A stretch of 64,000 nucleotides of DNA, from assembly GCF_017948595.1 (NCBI RefSeq), contig NZ_JAGFBV010000004.1:1-64000 (forward strand). The letters are read 5' to 3'. Position numbers and translations under genes: made by a program. Positions 1 through 9,373 of the stretch are shown here, piece after piece. A model generated the notes under the pieces. The model had not been told where the DNA came from. It did not search any database and was given only the letters and a program-made list of their open reading frames with translations. Within the stretch, counting starts at the first letter, position 1; the number at the start of each line of letters is the position of its first letter. This stretch comes from Flavobacterium geliluteum. Lineage in GTDB: Bacteria > Bacteroidota > Bacteroidia > Flavobacteriales > Flavobacteriaceae.

Positions 1-60
1 GTAGTCTACTAGTATCTCAGGCAGTAACAACTTAAGGATATCGATAAAAGAATCTTGCAT
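1..60 (-). mobile_element. 5' end of a transposase gene (ISAon1/ISL3-like), cut by the window edge
   Basis: An ATG at position 60 on the minus strand opens a frame running off the left edge and encoding MQDSFIDILKLLLPEILVDY. The LLLPE-x-LV-[DE] pattern just after the start resembles the N-terminal region of ISAon1-family (ISL3-like) transposases common in Flavobacterium. Only 20 codons are visible, so the call rests on this short similarity. If right, one end of the insertion sequence lies between about 60 and 130, where CAACA and TGTTG half-repeats occur. No target-site duplication can be seen. Confidence 0.45.
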
Positions 61-242
61 TAGGGTATAATTTGAAAATACAAATATCTAGATTTTAATA
101 TTTCCCCACAACAATATGTGTTGATCCTATTTTTTTTTAATCCCAAACAAAACTTCAAATTATTTTCGTAACTACTAAGTAACTTTTTCTCAGAATCGGT
201 TGCATTTGAATTGTATCTTAGCACAATTTTTAATGATATTCA

Positions 243-806
243 ATGAAACAATTATCTGATTTTATTAAATCTAAAGTAGTAATTAGCGCAGATGAACTAG
301 AGAATATCTTGTCTAATTTTCAAGAAATGATGCTTGAAAAAGGACAGTTTATTTTAAAAACAGGCCAAATTGCTAATCACTATTATTTTATAAAAAAAGG
401 GGCTTTGCGCTTTTATTACGGAGATTATGAAGAACAACTAACAGCATGGGTAATTGTTAAAGATGAGTTTTTTACCGAAATATCGAGTTTAAATCCTCAA
501 CTCCCCACACGTTTTAATATTGAAGCTATCGAAAAAACAGAATTATTTTGCATTCATAGAGATGACATGGAAATATTGTACAAACAAATTCCCACCTGGC
601 AGGAATTTGGCAGGATTACCTGGGAAAACATGGCTATCAGAATGATTAATCAAATTATTAGTTTTCAAACGTTATCGGCAGAAGAACGCTACCTAGAATT
701 TATGCGTGATACCGAATTAATGAAAAGAGTGCCCGTAAAACAAATTGCCTCCTACCTTGGTATCACTCCAAATGCATTAAGCAGGATACGAAAAAACATC
801 AAATAG
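243..806 (+). CDS. Crp/Fnr family transcriptional regulator
   Basis: The 187 residues fit a short Bacteroidota Crp/Fnr regulator. Residues 30-120 form the cyclic-nucleotide-binding-type beta barrel (EKGQFILKTGQ, then YYFIKKGALRFYY). A helix-turn-helix sits at the C-terminus (PVKQIASYLGITPNALSRIRK). No effector can be inferred, because this subgroup often lacks the residues that bind cAMP. The NmrA-like reductase and alpha/beta hydrolase follow on the same strand 64 bp later, so they are the obvious candidate targets. A small hairpin (CTACC/GGTAG at 814-827) separates them. It is one of four paralogues of this type in the window. Confidence 0.9.
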   Translation: MKQLSDFIKSKVVISADELENILSNFQEMMLEKGQFILKTGQIANHYYFIKKGALRFYYGDYEEQLTAWVIVKDEFFTEISSLNPQLPTRFNIEAIEKTELFCIHRDDMEILYKQIPTWQEFGRITWENMAIRMINQIISFQTLSAEERYLEFMRDTELMKRVPVKQIASYLGITPNALSRIRKNIK

Positions 807-869
807 TAATTACCTACCAAATGGTAGCTTTTTAAATGACAATGGCGTTTTAGATTTGCATTAAAAATA

Positions 870-1757
870 ATGACAATGAAAAACACTATTGTGGTAGCCG
901 GCGCTACCGGAAATTTAGGCCATAGTATTTGTACGGAATTAATTAAAGCGGGGACTCATGTTAAAGCAATCGTACGCGATAGCAGTGATCCCTTAAAAGT
1001 TGATGCCCTTAAAAAAATCGGAGTTGAGATTATTGAAGTTACTCAATTTAAAGAAAAAGAACTTACCCCTATATGCCAGGGTGCTTCATGTGTGGTATCT
1101 GCCGTTACAGGATTACATGATGTAATTGTTAATGCACAATTAGAACTATTACACGCAGCTATTGCAGCTGGAGTACCACGTTTTATACCCTCAGATTTTT
1201 CTTCCGAATTTACAAATATCCCCGAGGGTGAAAATAGGAATTTTGATTTAAGAAAAGAGTTTGGACAGCACCTTGAAAAAAGCTCTATCAAAGCCACGAC
1301 TATTTTTAATGGATGCTTTGCTGATATTTTAAGATACAATACACCGTTATTTAATGTAAAAGGTCAAACGGTCGCTTATTATGACGATAAAGCCTACTGG
1401 AAAATTGATTTCACAACCATGGACGATACAGCGGCTTTTACTGCGAAAGCTGCACTCGATGCTACAACACCAAGATATTTACGAATTGCCAGTTTCAGGG
1501 TTAGCCCAAACGACTTGGTTGCCTTAAGCGAGCAATATAAAGACAAAAGATTTAAACTTGTTGATATGGGTTCTATGGAAGGATTCTCTGCTTACAATAA
1601 AATACAGCGGGCACAGGACTCTGCCGGAGAAGATGAGCTATACCCAAAATGGCAGCAGGCACAGTACTTATACAGTATGTTTTTAGTACATCACGAAGCA
1701 CTTGATAACGATAGGTATCTCGATTTGATGTGGTCTAAAGTAGAAGATAATATTTAA
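870..1757 (+). CDS. NmrA-like NAD(P)-binding reductase (isoflavone-reductase type)
   Basis: The N-terminus carries a Rossmann fold with the atypical-SDR glycine motif GATGNLG. This is followed by a basic residue suited to NADPH (VKAIVRDSS) and the signature VPRFIPSDFSSEF typical of isoflavone-reductase/NmrA proteins. The length of 295 residues is normal. It probably reduces a small carbonyl or aromatic substrate in the cytoplasm, or acts as a redox sensor as NmrA does; the sequence does not separate these. The hydrolase gene begins 12 bp after the stop, so the two are very likely co-transcribed. A second in-frame ATG at 876 (MKNTIVVAG) is an equally good start. Confidence 0.8.
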   Translation: MTMKNTIVVAGATGNLGHSICTELIKAGTHVKAIVRDSSDPLKVDALKKIGVEIIEVTQFKEKELTPICQGASCVVSAVTGLHDVIVNAQLELLHAAIAAGVPRFIPSDFSSEFTNIPEGENRNFDLRKEFGQHLEKSSIKATTIFNGCFADILRYNTPLFNVKGQTVAYYDDKAYWKIDFTTMDDTAAFTAKAALDATTPRYLRIASFRVSPNDLVALSEQYKDKRFKLVDMGSMEGFSAYNKIQRAQDSAGEDELYPKWQQAQYLYSMFLVHHEALDNDRYLDLMWSKVEDNI

Positions 1758-1769
1758 ATACTTAGAATT

Positions 1770-2699
1770 ATGAATATTGAAAATAAAAAGAACAGCACTG
1801 ACCAGTACTCTGATGAACAGCTTATTAAAAACTGGTTGGGATTTGAAAATAAATATACAGTGGTGAATGGTATACAACTTCATTATGTAGAAGGTGGTAG
1901 CGGTATGCCCTTATTATGCCTGCCCGGATGGCCTCAAACATGGTATTCTTTTCATAGAATTGCACCCCAACTTGCAAAAAGTTATAGGGTAATTGTTGTT
2001 GACATAAGAGGTATGGGGACTTCTGGAAAACCAGAAGATGGTTATAGCAAAAAAACAATGGCCAAAGATATTTATGAACTTACAAAGCATCTGGGATTTG
2101 AAAAAGTAAACCTTTTAGGGCATGATATTGGAGGTATGATAGCAATGAGTTTTGCTTTTAATTATTCTGAGGTAATTAATAAATTGATTGTGATGGATGG
2201 TGCTCATCCTACTGAGGGTATGTTGCAAATGCCGCTGATACCGGCAAAAGGAACGTTTACAAATAAAATGGATATTAACATGCCCTATGTATGGTGGATG
2301 GGCTTTAATCAGGTCAAGCATCTTCCTGAAAAATTATTAGAAGACAGATTCAGGTACCTGCTTGATTATCTTTTTTCCTATGTAATGCTGGATGATACAA
2401 AAATGACTGATTTTGAACGGGAAGTTTATGCATCAGTATACAACAACCCTGAAAATATACGTGCTTCTAATGCATGGTATCAAAGTTTTACACAAGATAT
2501 AGAAGATTCGAAAAACTATAAGCCGTTGACCATTACGGTTTTGGGTATCGGTAGTAACTCAAGTTACAACTATATAAAAATGGGATTACCTTATGTGGCA
2601 ATTAACTGCAAAGTAGAAGGAATTATAGATAGTGGGCATTATATGATAGAGGAAAATCCTGAAAAAATTATTGAATTGGTTACTGGTTTTTTAAGTTGA
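1770..2699 (+). CDS. alpha/beta hydrolase (epoxide hydrolase/dehalogenase-like)
   Basis: The 309 residues form an alpha/beta-hydrolase with the oxyanion motif LPGWPQTWYS near residue 52. The nucleophile elbow is GHDIGG, so the nucleophile is Asp119 rather than Ser. The catalytic histidine is H290 in DSGHYMIEENPE. An Asp nucleophile is characteristic of soluble epoxide hydrolases and haloalkane dehalogenases, and the wide cap region (residues 150-230) agrees with that. The substrate is unknown. With the preceding reductase, only 12 bp away, it makes a two-enzyme operon that may detoxify a reactive compound. There is no signal peptide, so it is cytoplasmic. Confidence 0.8.
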   Translation: MNIENKKNSTDQYSDEQLIKNWLGFENKYTVVNGIQLHYVEGGSGMPLLCLPGWPQTWYSFHRIAPQLAKSYRVIVVDIRGMGTSGKPEDGYSKKTMAKDIYELTKHLGFEKVNLLGHDIGGMIAMSFAFNYSEVINKLIVMDGAHPTEGMLQMPLIPAKGTFTNKMDINMPYVWWMGFNQVKHLPEKLLEDRFRYLLDYLFSYVMLDDTKMTDFEREVYASVYNNPENIRASNAWYQSFTQDIEDSKNYKPLTITVLGIGSNSSYNYIKMGLPYVAINCKVEGIIDSGHYMIEENPEKIIELVTGFLS

Positions 2700-2787
2700 T
2701 CAAATTATACTCTACCATAATTTTACCTTATTTATGAACATTAAAATAGTGATTAGGTATTCAAACTTTTATCCCTGATACTCCACT

Positions 2788-2819
2788 AAAAACTCCTTAA
2801 GAAATTAAGGAGTTTTTTT
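2788..2819 (+). terminator. rho-independent terminator
   Basis: A perfect stem of AAACTCCTTAA paired with TTAAGGAGTTT around a GAAA loop is followed by a run of T. It lies 90 bp after the hydrolase stop and ends the regulator-reductase-hydrolase unit. Confidence 0.85.
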
Positions 2820-2992
2820 ATATTTATTTTTCTTCACAAATCTCTCAGCTTCTATTTTTGTTATTTTAAAAAATAATAAAAGCTCAAATATTCTTTTTTG
2901 AAACTTTATAGTACATTGCGTAATAAAAGTATTATATATTCTACTGAGATAGTACAATATACAATTGTGCATCATTAAAAAATACCATTTAT

Positions 2993-4033
2993 ATGAAAGT
3001 AAAATTAGATAAGTATTATATATTCAAAATTTGTTGCACATTCTTCATCGTTATCACAATCTCTTGTCGACAAAACCAATCAGAAGGAAAAAAAATAATT
3101 ATCAATCCCCAAACCAAAGATGTAATTACATCTCATGGACCTGAATGGATAACTCGAAATATCATACAAGATAAGAATAACAATATTTGGATTGCTGCAT
3201 TTTCTGGGATTTTTCGGTATGACGGAAAGTCTTTTACCAACATTACAAGTAAAGTGATTTCGACACGTTTTTTTTCTATTTTAGAAGATAGAAAAGGCAA
3301 TTTGTGGTTTGGTTCTATAGGCTCAGGTGTTTATTGTTACGATGGGAAATCCTTTCAGAATTTTACGACCGATGAGGGATTGCTTAACAATGAAGTTACA
3401 AGTATTTATGAAGATAAAAAAGGCAAAATTTGGTTTGGTGTTTCTGGGGGTGTAAGCTGTTATGACGGGATGTCCTTTCAAAATTATATAATAGATGGAA
3501 ATGTAATGAATGAGGATCGAACAGGAAAAACTTTTCCTAATAGACGTCCTTATGAAATTACTTCTATTATTGAAGACACAAAAGGTAAATTTTGGTTTGC
3601 CACAAGAGGTAACACCTTTGTTTATGATGGTAAAACATTCTCTGTTTTTACACACGATAGCAAACCTTTTAAAAATGTTCGTTCTTTAATCGAAGATAAA
3701 AAAGGAAATGTCTGGCTTGGTGGTGCTGATGGACTTTGGCGCTATAATGGTAATGCATTGATCAATTTTACTAAGAATTTTGTGGGCTACATCATTGAGG
3801 ATAAAAAAGGTAACATTTGGACTAGTTCGCAACGGGATAATAGCCAAGTTTGGGCACTTTTTCGGTATGATGGAAAGTCTTTGTCTAGTAAAAAGCCTAC
3901 TATAACCGAAATTAAGTCAGGTGGAAACGGTCTTTTTGGGATTTTAGAAGCTCGTGATGGGAATATTTGGTTTGGATCTATGAATGGAGTGTATCGTTTT
4001 GATGGAAAGATCGTTACTGATTTTAAAAAGTAA
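2993..4033 (+). CDS. two-component-regulator-propeller lipoprotein, seven repeats, no kinase
   Basis: A signal peptide ends in a lipobox around Cys25 (VITISC). Seven repeats of the pattern [IL]-x-ED-x-[KR]-G-[NK]-[IFLV]-W-F-G followed by YDGKSF then cover the rest of the protein. Seven such repeats fit one seven-bladed beta-propeller, the sensor module that usually precedes a Bacteroidota hybrid histidine kinase. No transmembrane kinase or DNA-binding part follows; the protein ends at residue 346. It is therefore a stand-alone, probably outer-membrane or periplasmic, propeller lipoprotein. Its ligand is unknown. It stands alone between terminators. Confidence 0.85.
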   Translation: MKVKLDKYYIFKICCTFFIVITISCRQNQSEGKKIIINPQTKDVITSHGPEWITRNIIQDKNNNIWIAAFSGIFRYDGKSFTNITSKVISTRFFSILEDRKGNLWFGSIGSGVYCYDGKSFQNFTTDEGLLNNEVTSIYEDKKGKIWFGVSGGVSCYDGMSFQNYIIDGNVMNEDRTGKTFPNRRPYEITSIIEDTKGKFWFATRGNTFVYDGKTFSVFTHDSKPFKNVRSLIEDKKGNVWLGGADGLWRYNGNALINFTKNFVGYIIEDKKGNIWTSSQRDNSQVWALFRYDGKSLSSKKPTITEIKSGGNGLFGILEARDGNIWFGSMNGVYRFDGKIVTDFKK

Positions 4034-4264
4034 AGATCTTCAGAAATAATATTGTATTGAATAATTTTAAGATAAAATTTATTGCTACTGATAATACGTT
4101 GGCAGAGATTGCATGATTTAGTGGAATCATAGTTTAGAATAGCGTTTATTTCCAATCAAAATTCTAATATAAATTCAATAAAAAAAACTATTTTATATAA
4201 TTGTAAGCTTCTTTAAATCTTGAGTAAAATGATTCTTAAATAGTTCCGGAAGAATCCGCAAATT

Positions 4265-4304
4265 AAAAAATCTCCAAAGTCATTAGATTTCGGAGATTTT
4301 TTTT
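4265..4304. terminator. bidirectional terminator between convergent genes
   Basis: AAAATCTCC at 4267-4275 pairs with GGAGATTTT at 4292-4300, with an A-run on one side and a T-run on the other. It can serve both the propeller gene (plus) and the 4327-4845 gene (minus). Confidence 0.8.
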
Positions 4305-4326
4305 GGATTAGAAATTTCATATCAAT

Positions 4327-4845
4327 TTAATTTTTTGAAGCATGAACTGAATCAATCAATTTGTTGATTTTCATTAAAACTTGTTTTTTGTATTCTTCTT
4401 CTTTTTGTTCGCTTTTTTTTCCTGAACCGAAATTTTCGCTGATCGCGTAACTTTTTATAAAATGACTTTTTTTAGCCCCCAAACTATAATGCCAGCTTCC
4501 CATTTCGGAGCTGACAAAAATTACAGCTTCTTCGAGTTTCATAATTTTTTTGTTTGCAGAAAAGGGGCTCATTCGATAAATCGAATTATTTTTGAGATCA
4601 AAAGTATAAAGTATTTTTGCTTTGACTATCATATCGTATAAACTATTGAGCGTACCACAAGCCAACAAAATATAAAGGGCATAAAAAAAAGCTTCGTCTA
4701 AAATTTCCCTTAAAGAAGGCAATACGATAGCTCCTGCAAAAAGACCAGCCAAAAACCAATGCGATACTTTTTGCAGCGGTTTTGCTGGCTGAAACGAAAA
4801 AGAATCTGATGTTTCTTTTATATTGTATCTTTCACGAATGTTCAT
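4327..4845 (-). CDS. membrane protein of unknown function
   Basis: The 172-residue protein was not recognised. Two hydrophobic segments near residues 30-75 form a likely membrane hairpin. A cytoplasmic domain follows with beta-rich sequence (YTFDLKNNSIYRMSPFS, AVIFVSSEMGSWHYSLGA) and a charged C-terminal helix (KKSEQKEEEYKKQ). It resembles its upstream neighbour in layout: two membrane segments and then a PH-like domain. Its start overlaps the end of that neighbour by 14 bp, so the two are translationally coupled and probably act together. Confidence 0.6.
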   Translation of the reverse strand: MNIRERYNIKETSDSFSFQPAKPLQKVSHWFLAGLFAGAIVLPSLREILDEAFFYALYILLACGTLNSLYDMIVKAKILYTFDLKNNSIYRMSPFSANKKIMKLEEAVIFVSSEMGSWHYSLGAKKSHFIKSYAISENFGSGKKSEQKEEEYKKQVLMKINKLIDSVHASKN

Positions 4846-5290
4846 TGCTGTTCAGTATTTCGTCTAATTCATTTGCTAAATTCTGCATTGCTCTGGTAGT
4901 AAATCCTTGGGCGATCAAAATAGATTTTTCTTTTCCGTCCTTTAAATAATTTACGTTTAATGATGTGTTGATCGTAACAAAAAAATGCTTCATTCTTATC
5001 AATTCAAAATTTTGAAAATCTTTTAATGGAATAGGAACAGGTTTCCCAATTAATCCCACTTTTACTATTATTTCTTTTGCTTTTAAATCGATAATCACCT
5101 GTTTTGACCAAATAGAAATAATACAAAAAATAGATAAAATACCAAAAATCCAAAACATAGCCATATTATTGATCCAGATTCCTCCCACAGCAAATGCAGC
5201 AAGTCCAATGCTAATTAATATAGCAAAACCTAATTCTCTTTTCATGACATAATTATTGCCATTTCTTGTAAAATATTTAAGTTGTGACAT
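4832..5290 (-). CDS. membrane protein with PH-like C-terminal domain, unknown function
   Basis: Residues 18-60 form two membrane segments (LGFAILISIGLAAFAVGGI and MAMFWIFGILSIFCIISI). The rest (IIDLKAKEIIVKVGLIGK, PIPLKDFQNFELI) has the strand pattern of a bacterial PH-like domain and ends in an amphipathic helix. No family with a known role was recognised. The downstream membrane protein overlaps it by 14 bp. The upstream secreted protein ends 7 bp before its ATG, so the three form one operon. Confidence 0.6.
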   Translation of the reverse strand: MSQLKYFTRNGNNYVMKRELGFAILISIGLAAFAVGGIWINNMAMFWIFGILSIFCIISIWSKQVIIDLKAKEIIVKVGLIGKPVPIPLKDFQNFELIRMKHFFVTINTSLNVNYLKDGKEKSILIAQGFTTRAMQNLANELDEILNSNEHS

Positions 5291-5296
5291 TTTATA

Positions 5297-5755
5297 CTAT
5301 TCTAAAGTTACACCGTCTATTATTAAGGATCGGCAATTCAATGAAAAATACGAGCTCGAATAATCGCCATTTAACTGGTCACTTAAAGCATCTAATGTGG
5401 CTCCTTTAAACTCAAATTTTCTTGATGGTGCTTTTCCGTAAATATCAATCATAGTCAATTCACCGTCGATTCCCGTCTTGTTTTTAGCGAAAGCGCGCAA
5501 TAAGTTGATATCCTGTTTTTCAAAATCGATGGACAAATAATAATTTTTTGAATCATTGCTATTCTCTGTATCTTTTACAGAATTTGCTGATCTGCTAAAA
5601 GATACTGTTGAAGAGCGTACAGGTACAATTATCGTTTTATTTCCATCTTTGATACTAATTTCTATTTTAGTACGCTTTTCATCAAATTGACTGTAACTGA
5701 TTTGAGTTAGAAAAAAGAAAACAATTGCTAGTAATGTAAGGCTTTTCTTGTTCAT
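5297..5755 (-). CDS. secreted protein of unknown function
   Basis: A clear signal peptide (KKSLTLLAIVFFFLTQISYS, cleavage before QFDEKRTK) precedes about 130 residues of beta-rich sequence with no recognised family. It is the first gene of a three-gene minus-strand operon with two small membrane proteins. A periplasmic or surface partner for those proteins is a reasonable guess, no more. The promoter should lie in the 246-bp gap shared with the sensor-kinase gene. Confidence 0.6.
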   Translation of the reverse strand: MNKKSLTLLAIVFFFLTQISYSQFDEKRTKIEISIKDGNKTIIVPVRSSTVSFSRSANSVKDTENSNDSKNYYLSIDFEKQDINLLRAFAKNKTGIDGELTMIDIYGKAPSRKFEFKGATLDALSDQLNGDYSSSYFSLNCRSLIIDGVTLE

Positions 5756-6001
5756 GGTAGATTTTTTTTTTAAATAATTTAATAGGACAAGATTACTTCA
5801 TACAAAAATTAATACCTACTGCGAATTGGTAAATGGATACTTTAGATTTTTATTTGGTTACGTCTGAAATATATCGGAAATCTAATAAATTCAGCTTATT
5901 CTGAAGGCCTTATGATTAAGTGTTTTATCGTTTGAAAACAACGCATAAATGTTTGGTAAGTCAAATGACAATTTGTATTTTGCCGTCAATTACTATTATT
6001 T

Positions 6002-8029
6002 ATGCCCACAATATTTACTATTAGATCCAAACAAGCAAGAAAAAAATACCTGATTTTTTTGATATTATTATCGTTGTTATTTGTCTCACCACTTCAGGCA
6101 CAAAGTATTTCTTCTGTCGAAAAAATAGTCAGTCTGGGGTATGCAAAACGCTTTTCAGATACAACAGGTTCTCTTAAAATTCAGCATCAAGCTCTCAACT
6201 TAGCCATAAAAAACAAAAGCAAAGACGATGAAGTAATCTGTTATGCTTATCTCGCACTCACACAAAGGCGTTTACTTCATCTAAAAGAGTTTTTGCATTA
6301 TGCAGATACAGCTTATTATCTTTCTAAAAATGTACAGAATGTGCGGGCAAAAGCACATGCGGCAGCTGCAATGGGATCGTTAAAGTCGTATATAGAAGAT
6401 AAACCTCAGGCGCTGAATTATTTACTAAAAGCTTATCAATTGTTTTCTAAAATAAACGCACACGATCAATGTGCCAAAATAGCTTCGGACATATCGTATC
6501 TTTTCTCGCCTGCTTCTCCTCCAAAAGTAGAGAAATACGCCCGAGAAGCGATGATTCATGCAGCAAAATCTGGAGATCCCGAAAGTAACTTGTATGCAAG
6601 ATTGGCCTTTGGAAGTTTCTTAACCGATAAACTGGAAACGGGTGGAGTAGTCGACTGGGAAGTTGCTGTAAAATTTTTTAAAGAAACCGTTGCTCTAGCA
6701 GAAAAAAACGCTGATAAAATCATTAGTAAAAGTAACATAGGTATTGCTTATATCAATCTTGCCGATCTTTACACCAAAGACCCCAAGTCGATTGACGAAA
6801 AAGCCTTTTTGATGAATCTTGAAAAAGCGACTACAATTGCCAAAAGATACAATGTAAAAATTATTTACCGCAGTGCGATTGGACTTCAAGGATATTATTT
6901 TACTCAAAAAGGCGATTATGCAAAAGCGGAACTTCTTTTTATAGAGGGAATCAATTACCAAAAAAAACTTCCATATACTGATAATTATCTATTGGCAACT
7001 TTTTACAGCTGTTTAAAAGAGGTTTCTGTAAAAAGAAAAGATTTTAAGGCCTATTATGCTTACGATACTCTTTATACAAAATACAATCAGCTAAAATATA
7101 ATGAAGCAACTCAGTCTAAATTGCAAAATGCCGAAGCCAGATATGAATCTTCTAAAAAGGCAGAACGTATCAAACAGCTTGAACTCGAAAATGAATTACA
7201 ACAAAAAAATAAATTATTAGGATATGCCATAGCCGGAGTTTTGCTAATTGGATTAATATTTATGTTTCGTTCCTATTATTATCGTCAGCGATATTATCAA
7301 AATAGAGAAGATTTTCTAAAGCAGGAACAAGCCAATAGCGAATTGAAAGTACAATTGATGGAAAAAGAAACGATAGAAAATCTTTCGGCCAGACTATCCT
7401 TAGAAAGACGATTATTGCGTTCGCAGATGGATCCGCATTTTATTTTTAATGCTTTAGGAAATATTCAAAGTATGATACTGCAAAAAGATACTATTCCGGC
7501 AGTTTCTTATCTAAATAAATTTGCCAAACTGACCAGACAGGTTTTAGAACAATCCCGCAAGGAAACCATTTCTCTGGAAGAAGAAATAAATACTTTAAAA
7601 AATTATATCGAACTGCAGCAGCTTCGCTTAAACAATGGTTTTGATTATGTAATTGAATGTGATGGCACTATTGAAACTGATATTTTAATTCCGCCTTTGT
7701 TGATTCAGCCTTTTATAGAAAATGCCGTAGAACATGGTTTGAAACCTCAGGAGAATAATGTACGAGGATTAATAGAAATTTATTTTAAAGAAGACGAAAC
7801 AAAACGAAATTTGATCTGTACCATCAAAGACAACGGAATTGGATTAGCGGCTTCAAGAAAATTAAAAATCAACGATACACATCAATCTTTATCTACCACC
7901 ATTACAGATGAAAGATTGACAAAAATGCAAAAAGAGAATCCAAACGCCGGTTTTACTGTAAAAGAGAGAGAGCCTGAAACAGACGGGCAGGGCTGTATAG
8001 TAATTTTAAACATTCCGATATTGTCATGA
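6002..8029 (+). CDS. TPR-containing sensor histidine kinase (LytS/His_kinase type)
   Basis: Domain order: signal peptide (residues 1-34), a helical TPR-like periplasmic region (about 40-380), one membrane helix (about 404-424), a coiled coil (RAEDFLKQEQ... to about 470), the His_kinase domain with phospho-acceptor H479 in QMDPHFIFNALGN, and a HATPase_c domain with N-box Asn574 (PFIENAVEHGLKP). This is the LytS-like kinase class that pairs with LytTR regulators. The regulator gene overlaps its end by 4 bp (ATGA), so they are coupled in translation. The signal sensed by the TPR region is unknown. Confidence 0.93.
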   Translation: MPTIFTIRSKQARKKYLIFLILLSLLFVSPLQAQSISSVEKIVSLGYAKRFSDTTGSLKIQHQALNLAIKNKSKDDEVICYAYLALTQRRLLHLKEFLHYADTAYYLSKNVQNVRAKAHAAAAMGSLKSYIEDKPQALNYLLKAYQLFSKINAHDQCAKIASDISYLFSPASPPKVEKYAREAMIHAAKSGDPESNLYARLAFGSFLTDKLETGGVVDWEVAVKFFKETVALAEKNADKIISKSNIGIAYINLADLYTKDPKSIDEKAFLMNLEKATTIAKRYNVKIIYRSAIGLQGYYFTQKGDYAKAELLFIEGINYQKKLPYTDNYLLATFYSCLKEVSVKRKDFKAYYAYDTLYTKYNQLKYNEATQSKLQNAEARYESSKKAERIKQLELENELQQKNKLLGYAIAGVLLIGLIFMFRSYYYRQRYYQNREDFLKQEQANSELKVQLMEKETIENLSARLSLERRLLRSQMDPHFIFNALGNIQSMILQKDTIPAVSYLNKFAKLTRQVLEQSRKETISLEEEINTLKNYIELQQLRLNNGFDYVIECDGTIETDILIPPLLIQPFIENAVEHGLKPQENNVRGLIEIYFKEDETKRNLICTIKDNGIGLAASRKLKINDTHQSLSTTITDERLTKMQKENPNAGFTVKEREPETDGQGCIVILNIPILS

Positions 8030-8769
8030 TATACAAAACTTTAATTATAGAAGACGAGCATCGATTAAGAGAAGCTTTGTCTATTATGCTTGAAATGGTA
8101 GCCGGAGAAAATATTCAGATCATTGGATATGCCGAAAGCGTTGAAGAAGCCACAAAAATGATTGACAGACTCAAACCCGATTTGGTTTTTATGGATATTA
8201 TGCTCAAAGACGGAACTGGTTTTGAGGTGCTGCAGCAAATTTCTTTTAATACTTTTCATCTCATATTTACAACCGCTTACGAGCAGCATGCTATAAACGC
8301 ATTCAAATACAGTGCTGTCGATTACTTGCTTAAACCCATAGATTCACAAGAACTAAAAACAGCAATTGACCGTATTGCCATTTTAGAGGAAAGAGTGTTA
8401 GAAAAACAACAAATCACCGAATTGCAAACCAATCTTTCTAAAACTCCTGACAGACTCGTTTTACCAACTCTGGAAGCAATGTATGTTGTAAAATTAGAAC
8501 AGATTTTAAGGTGTGAAACTTCGGGCTCCTACACCACTTTTTTTCTAACGGACGGCCGAAAAATAATGGTTTCAAAACCTTTAAAAAATTATGAAGACAT
8601 TTTACTACCACCAGTTTTCTTTCGTGTACATCAATCACATCTTATTAATGTAAATGCTATTCTGAGTTATTCCCGAGAAGGTATGGTTCACATGATTGAT
8701 AAATCTGTACTACCCATATCAAGAGCAAAAAAAGAGCAATTTTTTAAATTAATGAAAGACGAAATCTAA
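8026..8769 (+). CDS. LytTR family response regulator
   Basis: A receiver domain with phospho-acceptor Asp57 (DLVFMDIML), acidic pair Glu9/Asp10 and Lys103 (DYLLKPID) is followed by a LytTR DNA-binding domain from about residue 145 (ALE-AMYVVKLEQILRCE ... RVHQSHLINVNAI). At 247 residues the length is standard. It is the cognate regulator of the overlapping sensor-kinase gene. LytTR proteins usually bind direct repeats, which were not identified here. The DUF4870 gene 120 bp downstream has its own strong promoter and may be a target or simply a neighbour. Confidence 0.95.
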   Translation: MIYKTLIIEDEHRLREALSIMLEMVAGENIQIIGYAESVEEATKMIDRLKPDLVFMDIMLKDGTGFEVLQQISFNTFHLIFTTAYEQHAINAFKYSAVDYLLKPIDSQELKTAIDRIAILEERVLEKQQITELQTNLSKTPDRLVLPTLEAMYVVKLEQILRCETSGSYTTFFLTDGRKIMVSKPLKNYEDILLPPVFFRVHQSHLINVNAILSYSREGMVHMIDKSVLPISRAKKEQFFKLMKDEI

Positions 8770-8837
8770 TTATTCACTGCATATAAATTCAACTGATCCA
8801 AATACCAACCAAAAGCTACACATGACAAAGTGGTTGT

Positions 8838-8867
8838 TTTGTTTTTCTCTAATTGTATCTACTTTTG
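8838..8867 (+). promoter_or_regulatory. Bacteroidota sigma-A promoter of the DUF4870 gene
   Basis: TTTTG at 8837-8841 (-33 element) is 18 bp before TACTTTTG at 8860-8867, a full match to the -7 consensus TAnnTTTG. Transcription would begin near 8874, 16 bp before the ATG at 8890. Confidence 0.65.
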
Positions 8868-8889
8868 AACCACACTAAAAATTGAAACA

Positions 8890-9219
8890 ATGAATAATAA
8901 AACCTTATCAATCCTGAGCTACATCACCATAATTGGTTGGATTATAGCTTTTGTAAAAAGCAAAGATGTAACACCAAAAAGTGATCTTGTAACCTATCAC
9001 CTTAAACAAGGCTTCGGAATTTTTCTATTTTCTTTTGCAGTAAATATTATACTTTCTGTTGTGGTCTTTACGGTAACTTCGCTTTATTTTCTTAATTACA
9101 TTGGTTATGCTCTTTTTATTTTGTGGATTTTCGGAATAATTAATGCTGCCAACGAACAAAAGAAACCTATTCCGGTTATTGGAAAAATGTTTGAAGATAA
9201 ATTTGGCTTCATCAACTAA
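8890..9219 (+). CDS. DUF4870 domain-containing membrane protein
   Basis: The 109-residue protein has the DUF4870 layout. An N-terminal segment (NKTLSILSYITIIGWIIAFVK) is followed by a loop with the conserved YHLKQGFGIFLF motif and then two more hydrophobic segments. The C-terminus is cytoplasmic (NEQKKPIPVIGKMFEDKFGF). The function of the family is not established. The gene follows the LytTR two-component pair on the same strand with its own promoter, and a strong terminator stands 25 bp after its stop, so it is probably monocistronic. Confidence 0.85.
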   Translation: MNNKTLSILSYITIIGWIIAFVKSKDVTPKSDLVTYHLKQGFGIFLFSFAVNIILSVVVFTVTSLYFLNYIGYALFILWIFGIINAANEQKKPIPVIGKMFEDKFGFIN

Positions 9220-9242
9220 ATTCAATTAAATTTTACAAACCT

Positions 9243-9288
9243 AAGTGGCATTTTTCATTTTCTATAATGAAAAAATGTCACTTTTTTT
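9243..9288 (+). terminator. rho-independent terminator
   Basis: A long stem pairs 9243-9258 (AAGTGGCATTTTTCAT) with 9267-9283 and is followed by a run of seven T. It ends the DUF4870 transcript. Confidence 0.8.
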
Positions 9289-9373
9289 GGCTCTCTTATT
9301 TTATGCTTTTTTGATGATGACTTTGGCTGCGATCATTTCAATGGAGAAATATCAGTTTTTTAACAACTTTCAT

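Noticed and set aside
814..832. Hairpin CTACC/GGTAG with a T-rich tail after the first Crp/Fnr gene
   Set aside because: The stem is only five base pairs. It may weakly attenuate read-through, but it is too weak to call as a terminator.
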